From Paenibacillus sp. TCA20 (GTDB taxonomy: Bacteria > Bacillota > Bacilli > Paenibacillales > Paenibacillaceae): a DNA stretch of 64,000 nucleotides. The stretch is taken from assembly GCF_000732325.1 (NCBI RefSeq), contig NZ_BBIW01000006.1, forward strand, positions 248,001-312,000, written 5' to 3'. Positions 9,198-18,001 of the stretch are shown here, piece by piece (the first letter of the stretch is position 1; each line of letters opens with the position of its first letter). The position numbers and the translations under genes were made by a program. A model generated the notes under the pieces. That model was given only the letters and a program-made list of their open reading frames with translations, did not search any database and was not told the origin of the DNA.

Positions 9198-9860
9198 ATG
9201 CTTAAAAATGAAAAAGCAATCGTCGTATTTAGCGGCGGTCAAGATAGCACGACCTGCCTGTTCTGGGCGAAGAAGCATTTTGCGGAAGTAGAGGTCGTTA
9301 CCTTTGACTACGGACAGCGGCACAAGCTGGAGATCGAGGTAGCTGCCGATATCGCCCGCGATCTTGATGTAGAGCAAACCGTGCTTGATATGAGCCTGTT
9401 GAACCAGCTCTCGCCGAATGCACTTACACGCAGTGACATTGAGATTACACAGGAAGAGGGACAGCTGCCGAGTACTTTTGTAGACGGCCGAAATCATCTC
9501 TTTCTAAGCTTCGCAGCAGTAATGGCCAAGCAAAAAGGCGCACGGCATATTATTACAGGCGTGTGCGAAACAGATTTCAGCGGGTATCCAGATTGCCGTG
9601 ATGTATTCGTCAAATCGCTGAACGTCACGCTCAATCTGGCAATGGACTATGAGTTTGTCATTCATACGCCGCTCATGTGGCTGAACAAAGCCGAAACATG
9701 GGCGCTCTCGGATGAGCTGGGTGCATTTGATTATGTACGCGAGCGTACATTGACCTGCTACAACGGCATTAAAGGTGACGGCTGTGGAGAGTGTCCTGCC
9801 TGCAAGCTGCGCAAAGCAGGGCTTGATGAATATTTGACTGAACGAGGCGGTGTAAAGTGA
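9198..9860 (+). CDS. queC: 7-cyano-7-deazaguanine synthase QueC
   Basis: 220 residues. QueC uses ATP and ammonia to turn 7-carboxy-7-deazaguanine into preQ0 in the queuosine pathway. The PP-loop is [14 protein letters not shown] near residue 11, and a zinc site is formed by the Cys residues of [20 protein letters not shown] near the C-terminus. GGAGAGG lies eight bases before the ATG. It is the first gene of queC-queD-queE, overlapping queD by one to four bases, behind the preQ1 riboswitch. Confidence 0.97.
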   Translation: MLKNEKAIVVFSGGQDSTTCLFWAKKHFAEVEVVTFDYGQRHKLEIEVAADIARDLDVEQTVLDMSLLNQLSPNALTRSDIEITQEEGQLPSTFVDGRNHLFLSFAAVMAKQKGARHIITGVCETDFSGYPDCRDVFVKSLNVTLNLAMDYEFVIHTPLMWLNKAETWALSDELGAFDYVRERTLTCYNGIKGDGCGECPACKLRKAGLDEYLTERGGVK

Positions 9861-10354
9861 TGAGACCAGAACCCGGCACATTTCGGATTGTAGAACGGCT
9901 GCAGCGTATAGGTGAGGACATTCAGCAAGAGCAGCTCCGCTATCACCGGAAGCGGGTCCTTGTCAGCAAGGAGTTTACCTTTGACGCGGCGCATCACCTG
10001 CACTGCTATGAGGGAAAATGCAAGAACCTGCACGGCCATACCTACAAAGTCGTTTTTGGTATCAGTGGTATTCCTGGTGAGACGGGGATCACCGTGGACT
10101 TTGGAGATGTCAAAGAAATTTGGAAGACTCAAATTGAAGGCTATCTCGATCATCAATATTTGAACGAAACACTCCCGGCCATGAATACAACGGCGGAAAA
10201 TATGGTGGTCTGGATCTATGAACAAATGGAGGCTGCGCTGCAGAGTGAGCCATACAAGACACAAATTGAAGGTGGACGGACCGAATTTGTGAGACTGTTC
10301 GAGACTCCAACGAGCTATGCGGAAGTCAGACGGGAGTGGATGCTTGATGAATAG
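9860..10354 (+). CDS. queD: 6-carboxy-5,6,7,8-tetrahydropterin synthase QueD
   Basis: 164 residues. QueD converts 7,8-dihydroneopterin triphosphate to 6-carboxytetrahydropterin, the first committed queuosine step after GTP cyclohydrolase. The T-fold shows FDAAHHLHCYEGKCKNLHGHTYKV: His of AHH and of HGH bind zinc and the Cys of GKCKNL is catalytic. About 36 residues precede the usual start of the fold, longer than many QueD proteins. The ATG overlaps the queC stop (TGATG); a GTG one codon earlier is also possible. Its own stop overlaps queE by eight bases, so coupling is likely. Confidence 0.95.
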   Translation: MRPEPGTFRIVERLQRIGEDIQQEQLRYHRKRVLVSKEFTFDAAHHLHCYEGKCKNLHGHTYKVVFGISGIPGETGITVDFGDVKEIWKTQIEGYLDHQYLNETLPAMNTTAENMVVWIYEQMEAALQSEPYKTQIEGGRTEFVRLFETPTSYAEVRREWMLDE

Positions 10355-11126
10355 CACAGATCTATCGACTGCTCCGTCCGAGCGGAGATCTCCAGCTCAT
10401 CGTCCCATCCCTGTGCTCGAAATCTTTGGGCCAACCGTTCAAGGGGAAGGGATGGTCATCGGCCAGAAAACGATGTTCGTCAGAACGGCTGGCTGTGATT
10501 ACCGCTGCTCATGGTGTGACTCGGCGTTTACCTGGAATGGCAGTGCCAAGGATCAGATTCGTCTGCTGAGCAGTGAGGACATCTGGAGTGAGCTGAAAGC
10601 AATTGGCGGTGACCGTTTCTCCCACGTTACGATTTCCGGAGGGAATCCGGCCTTACTGCCTCAGATGGGAGAGCTCGTGAAGCTGCTGCAGGCTAGAGGC
10701 ATTCGTACGGCCGTCGAGACTCAAGGCTCCAAATGGCAGGACTGGCTGATGGATATCAGTGAAGTCACACTATCTCCGAAGCCGCCGAGCTCAGGAATGA
10801 CAACCGATTGGCAGAAGCTTGATGAGATCGTTCAGCGCCTTGCAAACCGTACGAGTGACACAGCTTACAGCCTGAAAGTCGTCATTTTTGATGAGAAGGA
10901 TCTGGAGTATGCACGTAAGGTGCATAAGCGCTACCCGGAAGTATCCATGTACTTGCAAACAGGCAACCCAGATGTTACCACTGGTGATGTGGAGAACCAT
11001 GCCTCTTCCCTGCTGCATCGATATGAATGGCTGATCGACCGAACGATGGAGCTGCCTGATATGAATGAGGTGAGGGTGCTTCCACAGCTGCACACGCTAG
11101 TGTGGGGCAATAAGCGCGGAGTGTAG
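10347..11126 (+). CDS. queE: 7-carboxy-7-deazaguanine synthase QueE (radical SAM)
   Basis: 259 residues. QueE rearranges 6-carboxytetrahydropterin to 7-carboxy-7-deazaguanine using SAM and a 4Fe-4S cluster. The cluster motif is CDYRCSWC (CX3CX2C) around residue 48, followed by the SAM-binding ISGGNPAL segment near 100; the N-terminal PVLEIFGPTVQGEG is also characteristic. The ATG at 10347 lies inside the end of queD, ten bases after GGAG. Last gene of the tight queCDE cluster; queF follows after a 316-bp gap. Confidence 0.96.
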   Translation: MNSTDLSTAPSERRSPAHRPIPVLEIFGPTVQGEGMVIGQKTMFVRTAGCDYRCSWCDSAFTWNGSAKDQIRLLSSEDIWSELKAIGGDRFSHVTISGGNPALLPQMGELVKLLQARGIRTAVETQGSKWQDWLMDISEVTLSPKPPSSGMTTDWQKLDEIVQRLANRTSDTAYSLKVVIFDEKDLEYARKVHKRYPEVSMYLQTGNPDVTTGDVENHASSLLHRYEWLIDRTMELPDMNEVRVLPQLHTLVWGNKRGV

Positions 11127-11151
11127 CGTCATCTATTGAAGCAGTGATAAT

Positions 11152-11255
11152 GCGGAAGCAATTTTCAATATACGCAGTGAGGTTCTTGGATGAAGAACGA
11201 CTTTTGACGTAGTCAACCGGAGTGATTCAGTCAAAAACCAACCGAACGCTTCTAC
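11152..11255 (+). repeat. ~100-bp direct repeat, copy A
   Basis: Begins GCGGAAGCAATTTT and ends GAACGCTTCTACA. The central ~65 bases, including TTGACGTAGTCAA (an inverted repeat with a GTA centre), are almost identical to copy B. The ends are weakly complementary (GGAAGC and GCTTC). No coding capacity. Confidence 0.8.
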
Positions 11256-11309
11256 ATCGGGCCTGCGAGCCTAATATCAGCGAGCAACGCCCCCCTATAT
11301 AAAAATAAA

Positions 11310-11410
11310 GCGGAAGCAATTTCAGAATATGGAGTGAGGTTTTTGGATGAAGAACGACTTTTGACGTAGTCAACCGGAGTGATTCAGCCAAAAACCGAAC
11401 GCTTTTACAC
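11310..11410 (+). repeat. ~100-bp direct repeat, copy B
   Basis: Second copy of the element at 11152-11255, same orientation, with a few substitutions and short indels (CAGAATATGG for CAATATACGC; ACCGAACGC for ACCAACCGAACGC). It ends 33 bp before the queF start, so it could lie in the queF promoter or leader. Confidence 0.8.
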
Positions 11411-11442
11411 AAATTGTTCCGCATCCAAGGAGAATGATGACA

Positions 11443-11940
11443 ATGGCCGGACGCCAATCCGATGAACTGCAGGATATTACCCTGCTTGGCAATCAAGGAA
11501 CGAAATACAATTTTGAATATGACCCTGACATTCTGGAGACCTTCGATAACAAGCATCCTTACAGAGATTACTTCGTGAAATTCAACAGCCCGGAGTTCAC
11601 AAGCTTGTGCCCGATTACAGGACAGCCTGACTTCGCGACCATCTATATCAGCTACATTCCAGACATCAAAATGGTCGAGAGCAAATCGCTGAAGCTGTAT
11701 CTGTTCAGCTTCCGCAATCATGGAGATTTCCACGAGGACGTAGTCAACATTATCATGAATGATCTCATCAAGCTGATGGACCCGCGTTACATTGAAGTAT
11801 GGGGTAAATTTACGCCAAGAGGCGGAATTTCCATTGATCCTTACTGCAACTATGGCCGTCCAGGATCCAAATATGAAGAGCTGGCTACACAGCGCTTGTT
11901 CCAGCATGATATGTACCCGGAGAAAATCGATAACCGTTAA
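11443..11940 (+). CDS. queF: NADPH-dependent 7-cyano-7-deazaguanine reductase QueF
   Basis: 165 residues, the short single-domain QueF of Bacillus type. It reduces the nitrile of preQ0 to the amine of preQ1. The catalytic Cys is in [11 protein letters not shown]; the substrate-binding HGDFHED and the [11 protein letters not shown] segment are present. ATGs occur at 11434, 11437 and 11443. AAGGAG at 11427-11432 is too close to the first two and correctly spaced for 11443, giving [10 protein letters not shown]. Separated from queE by the repeat-filled gap, then closed by a terminator. Confidence 0.96.
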   Translation: MAGRQSDELQDITLLGNQGTKYNFEYDPDILETFDNKHPYRDYFVKFNSPEFTSLCPITGQPDFATIYISYIPDIKMVESKSLKLYLFSFRNHGDFHEDVVNIIMNDLIKLMDPRYIEVWGKFTPRGGISIDPYCNYGRPGSKYEELATQRLFQHDMYPEKIDNR

Positions 11941-11966
11941 TCGAGATTCCAAGCTAACAGGTGTAT

Positions 11967-12003
11967 GGAGCCGTTTCACTTTGCAGTGAAGGGGCTCCTT
12001 TTG
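11967..12003 (+). terminator. Terminator after queF
   Basis: GGAGCC and GGGCTCC flank an inner GTTTCAC/GTGAAG stem; TTTT follows. 27 bases after the queF stop. Confidence 0.8.
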
Positions 12004-12159
12004 CTATTTACCGTTATTCCGCCATTGCAGGTTAAGTAATTTTTGCCATATGATGAGAGAATCTTCGTTGCTTACGGTTGTTCACTTAACTATGCAGGGG
12101 ATGATTGGCATCGATTACACCTTATCTTTTCTTCCCTGTACTTCAAAGGAGACCATCAC

Positions 12160-13428
12160 ATGTCACTCAATTCGTTAACAAAAGCCGGCGGTTCTGGCGC
12201 CCGGCTGCTGCCGCGTCCGGGCAGTGATCCGCAGACTACAATCTTCCCCATTCTGATTGCCATTGGTCTTGTGCATCTGCTCAATGATTCGGTGCAATCC
12301 GTCATTCCCGCGATCTTTCCGGTGCTGCAGGATAACATGGGGATCAGCTACAGTCAGATGGGGTGGATCGCATTCGCCCTGAATATCACCGCTTCGATCA
12401 TGCAGCCGGTCGTAGGTTATTTCTCCGATAAACGGCCAACGCCCGCGCTGCTTCCGATCGGTATGGCGTTTACCTGCTCAGGGATGATCTTCCTCGCCTT
12501 TGCCAATAGTTATATGGCGATTCTGCTTGCGGTAATTATGGTCGGATTAGGCTCGGCCGCCTTCCATCCCGAAGGCTCCAAAGTGTCCCATATGGCGGCA
12601 GGCAATCGCCGCGGTTTGGCTCAATCTATCTTTCAGGTTGGAGGTAACGCGGGCCAGTCGCTGGCACCGCTTCTAACCCGCTGGGTGTTCATTCCTTTTG
12701 GACTTATGGGCTCACTCGGCTTCGCAGCCCTGGCAATGGTTGGAATTGCTGTTCAAATCTACATCGCGAGATGGTACGGAAGAACCCTTCGAAGCGCAGG
12801 GTACGCCAAGAAAAAAGCAAACGCAGGTGTCATGAATCCAGCAGTGAAAAACAAAATTATGTATGCCTTTGTCGTACTCGTTCTGCTCGTATTTGTACGG
12901 TCCTGGTATATTTCATCGATCGGCAGCTACTATGCCTTCTTCCTGAAGGATGCCTTTGCGCTTTCGACGGAAGATGCACAGATTTTTATTTTCTTGTTCC
13001 TGGGAGCAGGTGCAGTGGGTACCTTCCTGGGCGGACCGCTGGCTGACCGTTTTGGTAAGCGCAATGTCATTTTGGCGTCAATGGCACTGGCCTCTCCGCT
13101 TGCACTGATTCTGCCTTATGCGAATCTGTTCTGGACAGGAGTACTGCTGACCATCATCGGATTTATCATGCTGTCCAGCTTCTCCGTAACCGTCGTCTAT
13201 GCCCAAATGCTCGTGCCGGGCAAGATCGGTACTGTATCCGGCATGATCACAGGTCTTGCCTTTGGACTCGGGGGCCTTGGCTCATTGGTGCTTGGCAACT
13301 GGATCGACGCAGCAGGAATTAATACAGTGATGTTCGTCTGCAGCTTCATGCCGCTGCTGGGTGTACTCACCTTCCTATTGCCAACCGATAAACGTCTCGC
13401 CTCCTGGACGGATCATACCGCTTCCTAA
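12160..13428 (+). CDS. MFS exporter, fosmidomycin-resistance (Fsr) type
   Basis: 422 residues with about 12 predicted membrane helices. The segment HLLNDSVQSVIPAIFPVL, the loop YFSDKRPTPALLPIG and the motif AFHPEGSKVSHMAAGNRRG identify the Fsr-type MFS subfamily, whose E. coli member exports fosmidomycin by proton antiport. The true substrate here cannot be told. The frame is open 39 codons earlier, but AAAGGAG eight bases before the ATG at 12160 decides the start. Monocistronic between two terminators. Confidence 0.87.
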   Translation: MSLNSLTKAGGSGARLLPRPGSDPQTTIFPILIAIGLVHLLNDSVQSVIPAIFPVLQDNMGISYSQMGWIAFALNITASIMQPVVGYFSDKRPTPALLPIGMAFTCSGMIFLAFANSYMAILLAVIMVGLGSAAFHPEGSKVSHMAAGNRRGLAQSIFQVGGNAGQSLAPLLTRWVFIPFGLMGSLGFAALAMVGIAVQIYIARWYGRTLRSAGYAKKKANAGVMNPAVKNKIMYAFVVLVLLVFVRSWYISSIGSYYAFFLKDAFALSTEDAQIFIFLFLGAGAVGTFLGGPLADRFGKRNVILASMALASPLALILPYANLFWTGVLLTIIGFIMLSSFSVTVVYAQMLVPGKIGTVSGMITGLAFGLGGLGSLVLGNWIDAAGINTVMFVCSFMPLLGVLTFLLPTDKRLASWTDHTAS

Positions 13429-13458
13429 GGAAATACTAGAATTGTATAGGTAACGTAG

Positions 13459-13494
13459 AAAAGCGCTCGGGAATCATCCCGTGCGCTTTATTTC
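13459..13494 (+). terminator. Terminator after the MFS gene
   Basis: AAAGCGCTCGGG and CCCGTGCGCTTT form the stem, followed by ATTTCTG. Confidence 0.75.
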
Positions 13495-13589
13495 TGTCTG
13501 CAGCAACCCACTGCAATAGAAGAGGCTTGTTAATTACTTAGGCCGTTTTCCTGTGTTTATAATATTCCCGCTCTGTTACTTCGCCTCTG

Positions 13590-13823
13590 TTACTTATCTA
13601 TGTTATTCCTCTTGCTGTCGTCAGGCCGCTTCTGTACTAGCATTGATATAAGTAATTGCACGACGATAAATATAATACCTATGATAATGAATGGAGCAGG
13701 GATACCTGCCGTCACCATAAGGAATAGAATCACCAGTCCAATCAACGTATAAAAGAGACGATTCCCCGTCCTTCGCCTAGTATTCTTCACCGCACGCTGC
13801 ACTCCCTTCGCTTCACTTCGCAC
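13590..13823 (-). CDS. Small membrane protein, 77 residues
   Basis: A basic N-terminus (RRRTGNR) precedes two closely spaced hydrophobic helices (about residues 22-40 and 43-62), then a charged tail. The frame begins at a GTG overlapping the last 11 bases of the AraC-type gene, so translation may be coupled. No clear ribosome binding site precedes that GTG, and an in-frame GTG 11 codons later has GGGAG upstream, so the start is uncertain. No family recognised. Confidence 0.6.
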   Translation of the reverse strand: MRSEAKGVQRAVKNTRRRTGNRLFYTLIGLVILFLMVTAGIPAPFIIIGIIFIVVQLLISMLVQKRPDDSKRNNIDK

Positions 13824-14880
13824 CGATTATACGATATTGTCCTGGAGCGAGCCCTGTCCATTTTTTAAAAGCATGCTGAAACGCACTGTCCTCCGAAAAA
13901 TGAAGCAAATAAGCAATGTCTGCAATCGACTGCTCCGGCTCCTTAAGATATCTAAGCGCCAGCTCCTTGCGAATATCATTGAGCAGCCTTGTGTATGTCG
14001 TATTCTCCTGCTGAAGCTTAGCCTGGAGCGTTCTCGTGCTCATATGAAAATGAGCTGCAGCATCCGTTATACTTGGCAGGCTGACCCTGAGCTGCTCCAT
14101 GATCCACCTTGTGAGCTCATCGGTAAAATGACGGCCGGCCTTCAGCTTAAGGAGTACATCTGAAGTCCGTTCTTCAAACCATCCGGCAAGCCGGGCATCG
14201 GCATAAAGCACTGGATACTCCAGTACTTCCTGAGGAAAATACAGACTTGTATGGTCCTTATTAAACTCTGGTCTCACACCCAGCACTTTCCTGTATTCAT
14301 CTCCGATGTCCGGTTCCGGATGCATGAGCGTTATCCTACTGAACTTGATGGCTCTGCCGCTAAGCCGAATCATGATATGAACAAGCGAGCTCACCATATC
14401 GTCTACACAATGTCTTGATGGCGGATAGGACAGCTCTTCCAGCGATAAAGTGAGTACCGCCTCTGAACCCTGCCTAGAGAGCCGTATATCATAACCGCTG
14501 CAGACCGTTGCATAATATCTTTGATAGGCGTGAATACATTCCCCAATCGTCCCCGAATGCACCATCGTATACCCCAGCACTCCAAGATCCGCCATCTCCA
14601 TTTGAGAACCCTGGTGAAGTCCAAAATGCTCATCCTCCAGAAGCTCTGCCGCCGCACAAGCCAGCTTCACATGCTGCTCTGCCCCAATGCGGGCTTCCGG
14701 ATCCTGCAGCAATCTGGGGTCCAGACCATTGTCCCGGCAAAAGGCGTCCACATCATAACCGGATAAAGAAACGCTCTTGATCATGGTATATAGCATCGTA
14801 ATGGATATGCCATAATCGACGATCTCCCCCACCTCCCTTAAAAAAGCAGAATAGAACATGAATTCTGCGTGATAGATCAT
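13813..14880 (-). CDS. AraC-family transcriptional regulator
   Basis: Up to 355 residues. The N-terminal ~200 residues resemble the ligand-binding domain found in OruR/ArgR-like AraC proteins (DLGVLGYTMVHSGTIGECIHAYQRYYATVC). The C-terminal double HTH (about 255-350) ends SEDSAFQHAFKKWTGLAPGQYR, a strong AraC signature. The start is ambiguous: the ATG at 14880 has no clear binding site, while an in-frame ATG at 14796 would give 327 residues and lies 28 bases after a GGAGAT. It is divergent from the quinone reductase gene, the likely target. Ligand unknown. Confidence 0.86.
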   Translation of the reverse strand: MIYHAEFMFYSAFLREVGEIVDYGISITMLYTMIKSVSLSGYDVDAFCRDNGLDPRLLQDPEARIGAEQHVKLACAAAELLEDEHFGLHQGSQMEMADLGVLGYTMVHSGTIGECIHAYQRYYATVCSGYDIRLSRQGSEAVLTLSLEELSYPPSRHCVDDMVSSLVHIMIRLSGRAIKFSRITLMHPEPDIGDEYRKVLGVRPEFNKDHTSLYFPQEVLEYPVLYADARLAGWFEERTSDVLLKLKAGRHFTDELTRWIMEQLRVSLPSITDAAAHFHMSTRTLQAKLQQENTTYTRLLNDIRKELALRYLKEPEQSIADIAYLLHFSEDSAFQHAFKKWTGLAPGQYRIIGAK

Positions 14881-14956
14881 AAGTATAAATTCAAACTTCC
14901 TATATGATGAGTAACGAAGAACATTTCACACGCATCCATTAGGAGGATTGAATGAT

Positions 14957-15550
14957 ATGAGTAAATCTCAACTACCCGTAATTACCATTATACTAGGACA
15001 TCCTGATCGTGACAGCTACTGCACCGCACTCGCTCAAGCTTATATGAAGGGAGCTAGAGAGCAAGGAGCGACCGTTCACTTGCTTGAACTCGGCGAGCTG
15101 AGCTTCAACCCCAACCTCAAATACGGATACAGACAACGCACCGAGCTGGAGCCGGACCTGCTGTATGCTCAGGAGATGATCAAGCAATCGGATCACATTG
15201 TCCTGATCTATCCCCTCTGGTGGGGAAGCATGCCGGCGCTTCTCAAAGGCTTCTTTGATCGGATTCTTCTTCCCCACTATGCTTATCTGCAGCGTCCGAG
15301 CAGTCTGCTCTGGGATAAGCTTCTTAACGGCAAGACAGCCCACCTTATTGTCACGATGGATACTCCATCCTTGTATTATCGGCTCATATATGGAAGGGCA
15401 GGACACCGAGTGGTCAAACAAGGTATATTCGGTTACTGCGGGATCAAGACACGGAAAATTACCGAAATCGGTCCAGTTAAAACATCGACAGACGTTAAGA
15501 GACATCAGTGGCTGAGTAAAATCTACAAGCTTGGAGCCAAGCTGGCCTGA
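14957..15550 (+). CDS. NAD(P)H:quinone oxidoreductase (flavodoxin-like fold)
   Basis: 197 residues of the NQO1/KefF family. Signs are the phosphate-binding HPDRDSYCTALAQAY near the start and YPLWWGSMPALLKGFFDR around residue 80, where FMN or FAD and the quinone bind. Such enzymes make two-electron quinone reductions and protect from electrophiles. AGGAGG ten bases upstream selects the ATG at 14957 over a TTG at 14948. The gene is divergent from the AraC regulator, 76 bases away, which suggests regulation by that protein. Confidence 0.87.
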   Translation: MSKSQLPVITIILGHPDRDSYCTALAQAYMKGAREQGATVHLLELGELSFNPNLKYGYRQRTELEPDLLYAQEMIKQSDHIVLIYPLWWGSMPALLKGFFDRILLPHYAYLQRPSSLLWDKLLNGKTAHLIVTMDTPSLYYRLIYGRAGHRVVKQGIFGYCGIKTRKITEIGPVKTSTDVKRHQWLSKIYKLGAKLA

Positions 15551-15662
15551 CGTTACAGAAAAGTTATGCATCGAGCGATAGGATTGATTCGTATCTTGCT
15601 ATGGTTCCCATGCTGTTCTCCAAATGCCCATGCGGGGTTGCTGTATGACTGAGAGTAAGACT

Positions 15663-16613
15663 CTACGCAAGCTCTGTCAATCGTTTGAGCAAGCGGCGCT
15701 TTTTATACAGCATTTTCCCGGCTTCAGACACATCGGACAGCGTTCCTTTGTTGCTGATGGACCCGAATATAATTCCTGCAATGGGAATCATCTGAAATAG
15801 CTGCTTCCAGCCAAGACTGTCCCGATACGTATTAACCACCTCTCGCCAGCCCTGGATCTGGGATATGACCTCAGCATTCGTATGCTCTTCATCGAAGGTA
15901 GCGAGTTCGGTTAGGATCGCTTTCTTTCCGACGATGTCGGCGGAAGAGAACTGAAGACATTTGAGTACAAATACTCGCTCCATGGGATCATTCGGATCAT
16001 AGCCGTAACAGATGGCGATCTCTTGGAGCGTCTTGAGTGAATTGCCGAGAACCAGCGTCATGTCTGCAGCCATCGTAATAAATCCGCCGACCCCGGTAGC
16101 TGCACCGCTTGCCGCTGCAAATTTCACGCGCTCCGAGATAATGTCATCTGCTACCTGGTCCATTACCAAGACAGGCAGGTGTGATACCTGTTCAAGTGAA
16201 ATTGCAGAGGCCTCTTCATGGTCAGCATCCTTCTGCTTCTGGCCTTTGCCTGTTACACTCGCAGTGACGCTTGAAGCGGCTGTGCTCAGCTGTTTGAACA
16301 GCGTCTTCATACTGCCTTTCTTGTCTTCTTCCTTAGTGGAACCTTCCTGAGCTTCACCTTGCAGTATGTCATTAATCCGGCGAAGCACCGTTTTTGGGTT
16401 AACCAGAAATTTACCGCCATTCTGAATAAAAGCACCCATTTCATTCAGAACGTCTCCCAGCTTGTCGCGTATAATCTTCGGTGTCATCTTATCCAGCATC
16501 ACAAAGGGCAGCCGGCCAAGCTTTTCCCAAAAAAAGATATCCTTCTGCTCGTTCTCCCATTTCTCTATGTCAGCCAGCTGGCTCTTCAATTCATCGGCAT
16601 GTTCCATCTTCAT
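15663..16613 (-). CDS. EcsC family protein
   Basis: 316 residues. EcsC proteins accompany the EcsAB ABC transporter in Bacillus, but many paralogues stand alone as here. The family core is seen as ASGAATGVGGFITMAADMTLVLGNSLKTLQEIA (a Gly-rich hydrophobic stretch, about residues 170-205) followed by CYGYDPNDPMERVFVLKCLQ and the closing IPIAGIIFGSISNKGTLSDV. A charged low-complexity segment separates the N-terminal helices from the core. AAGGAG stands 12 bases before the ATG. Molecular function of the family is unknown. Confidence 0.82.
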   Translation of the reverse strand: MKMEHADELKSQLADIEKWENEQKDIFFWEKLGRLPFVMLDKMTPKIIRDKLGDVLNEMGAFIQNGGKFLVNPKTVLRRINDILQGEAQEGSTKEEDKKGSMKTLFKQLSTAASSVTASVTGKGQKQKDADHEEASAISLEQVSHLPVLVMDQVADDIISERVKFAAASGAATGVGGFITMAADMTLVLGNSLKTLQEIAICYGYDPNDPMERVFVLKCLQFSSADIVGKKAILTELATFDEEHTNAEVISQIQGWREVVNTYRDSLGWKQLFQMIPIAGIIFGSISNKGTLSDVSEAGKMLYKKRRLLKRLTELA

Positions 16614-16721
16614 TATGTTGTCGTTCTCCTTCTATTCATTTCTCTTGAATTTCACAACATGTATACGAGTTAGAATGGAGAAAGGATGCATTTCTATTCT
16701 TCATTTCCTGTTCACATTAGG

Positions 16722-16737
16722 TGTGATCCAAATCACA
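16722..16737 (+). promoter_or_regulatory. FNR/CRP-type operator upstream of hmp
   Basis: TGTGATCCAAATCACA fits the Firmicute Fnr consensus TGTGA-N6-TCACA exactly. With a -10 hexamer TATACT at 16759-16764 and a start near 16771, the box is centred at about -41.5, the classic class II activation position. Confidence 0.85.
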
Positions 16738-16758
16738 AGTTGCCCCCTATGTCTCTTC

Positions 16759-16764
16759 TATACT
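16759..16764 (+). promoter_or_regulatory. -10 hexamer of the hmp promoter
   Basis: TATACT, with no good -35 hexamer 17 bases upstream; the operator at 16722-16737 takes its place, as in activator-dependent promoters. Confidence 0.6.
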
Positions 16765-16795
16765 TGAGATAATTCAACAGAAGGGGGCTTTATTT

Positions 16796-18001
16796 ATGTT
16801 AAGTACTCAAGATATCCGTACCATCAAGTCTACTGTTCCTGTGCTCGAAGTGCACGGCAATGAGATTACACGGCGGTTCTATAAGCTGATGTTTGAACAT
16901 CATCCCGAGCTGCTCCATATTTTCAATCATGCCAATCAGAGCCAAGGCAAGCAGCAAGCAGCACTAGCCGCGATGGTATATGCTGCTGCCAAATATATTG
17001 ATCGACTTGAAACTGTGCTGCCAGCTGTTACCCAAGTCGCCCATAAGCACCGCAGCCTTGGGGTAAAGCCAGAGCACTATCCCATCGTTGGCAGGTATTT
17101 GCTTATGGCGATCAAGGATGTACTGGGTGAAGCCGCTACAGATGAGATTATTGAGGCGTGGGGGAATGCTTACCAGATCATTGCCGACGTATTTATCCAA
17201 ATGGAGGCCAAAATGTATGAGGAGGCTTCAGATCAGCCTGGAGGCTGGGAAGGCTTCCGTGCATTTGAGGTCGTAAAAACCGTGGACGAAAGTGACATTA
17301 TCCGTTCCTTCTACTTACAGCCTGCAGATCAATTGCCGCTCGCTCCGTTCGATCCTGGGCAATACATTAGTGTGAAAGTCGAAATTCCAGGTGATTCATA
17401 TACCCAAATTCGCCAGTACAGCTTGTCGGGCGCTCCCGGTCTGCCGCATTACCGAATCAGTGTCAAGAAAGAGGCAGCCAGAGGGGATTCACCTGCGGGC
17501 AGAGTATCCAGCTATCTCCACGATCAGATTCACGCAGGCGACACCCTATGGCTGTCAGCACCTGCAGGAGACTTCAAGCTTGACATCCAGGATGATCGTC
17601 CGCTTGTGCTCATCGGAGGAGGCATCGGCATCACTCCCCTCAACAGCATGCTTCACGCTGAACTGGCCAGCGGCGCAGAACGTGACATTACGTTCATTCA
17701 TGCAGCTCAGCACATGAAGGTCCAAGCCATGGGACCACAGATCAGGCAACTGGAACAGGAGCATGACCGTCTGTCTGCTTACTTCTGTTACAGCGATCCT
17801 CAATCCGAAGATGAGGGATACGACAGAGCAGGGAGAATCGATTCAGCCTGGCTTGCAGAGGTCGTTCAGACGACAGATGCTCATTTTTACTTCTGCGGAC
17901 CGACCTTGTTCATGAAGAGTCTTCGGGACATGCTGCTGGACTGGGGTGTATGTGAGCAGGATTTGCATTATGAATTCTTCGGACCCAAGGAGCAGCTATA
18001 A
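16796..18001 (+). CDS. hmp: Flavohemoprotein / nitric oxide dioxygenase
   Basis: 401 residues, the usual length. A globin domain (about 1-140) has the proximal His in VAHKHRSLGV. The FAD domain shows RQYSLSGAPG (about 203) and the NAD domain IGGGIGITPLNSML (about 268) and FYFCGPTLFMKSL (about 363). The enzyme oxidises NO to nitrate with O2 and NAD(P)H. AAGGGGG precedes the ATG. An FNR-type box sits at -41.5, and a Crp/Fnr regulator gene is convergent with a 6-bp overlap of the two 3' ends, so this regulator is a strong candidate controller. Confidence 0.96.
   Translation: MLSTQDIRTIKSTVPVLEVHGNEITRRFYKLMFEHHPELLHIFNHANQSQGKQQAALAAMVYAAAKYIDRLETVLPAVTQVAHKHRSLGVKPEHYPIVGRYLLMAIKDVLGEAATDEIIEAWGNAYQIIADVFIQMEAKMYEEASDQPGGWEGFRAFEVVKTVDESDIIRSFYLQPADQLPLAPFDPGQYISVKVEIPGDSYTQIRQYSLSGAPGLPHYRISVKKEAARGDSPAGRVSSYLHDQIHAGDTLWLSAPAGDFKLDIQDDRPLVLIGGGIGITPLNSMLHAELASGAERDITFIHAAQHMKVQAMGPQIRQLEQEHDRLSAYFCYSDPQSEDEGYDRAGRIDSAWLAEVVQTTDAHFYFCGPTLFMKSLRDMLLDWGVCEQDLHYEFFGPKEQL

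Larger units (their letters stand above)
11127..11442. other. queE-queF spacer occupied by two direct repeats
   Basis: The 316-bp gap is filled mostly by two near-identical ~100-bp repeats, 54 bp apart. No terminator follows queE and no small ORF with a binding site is seen. Confidence 0.7.
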
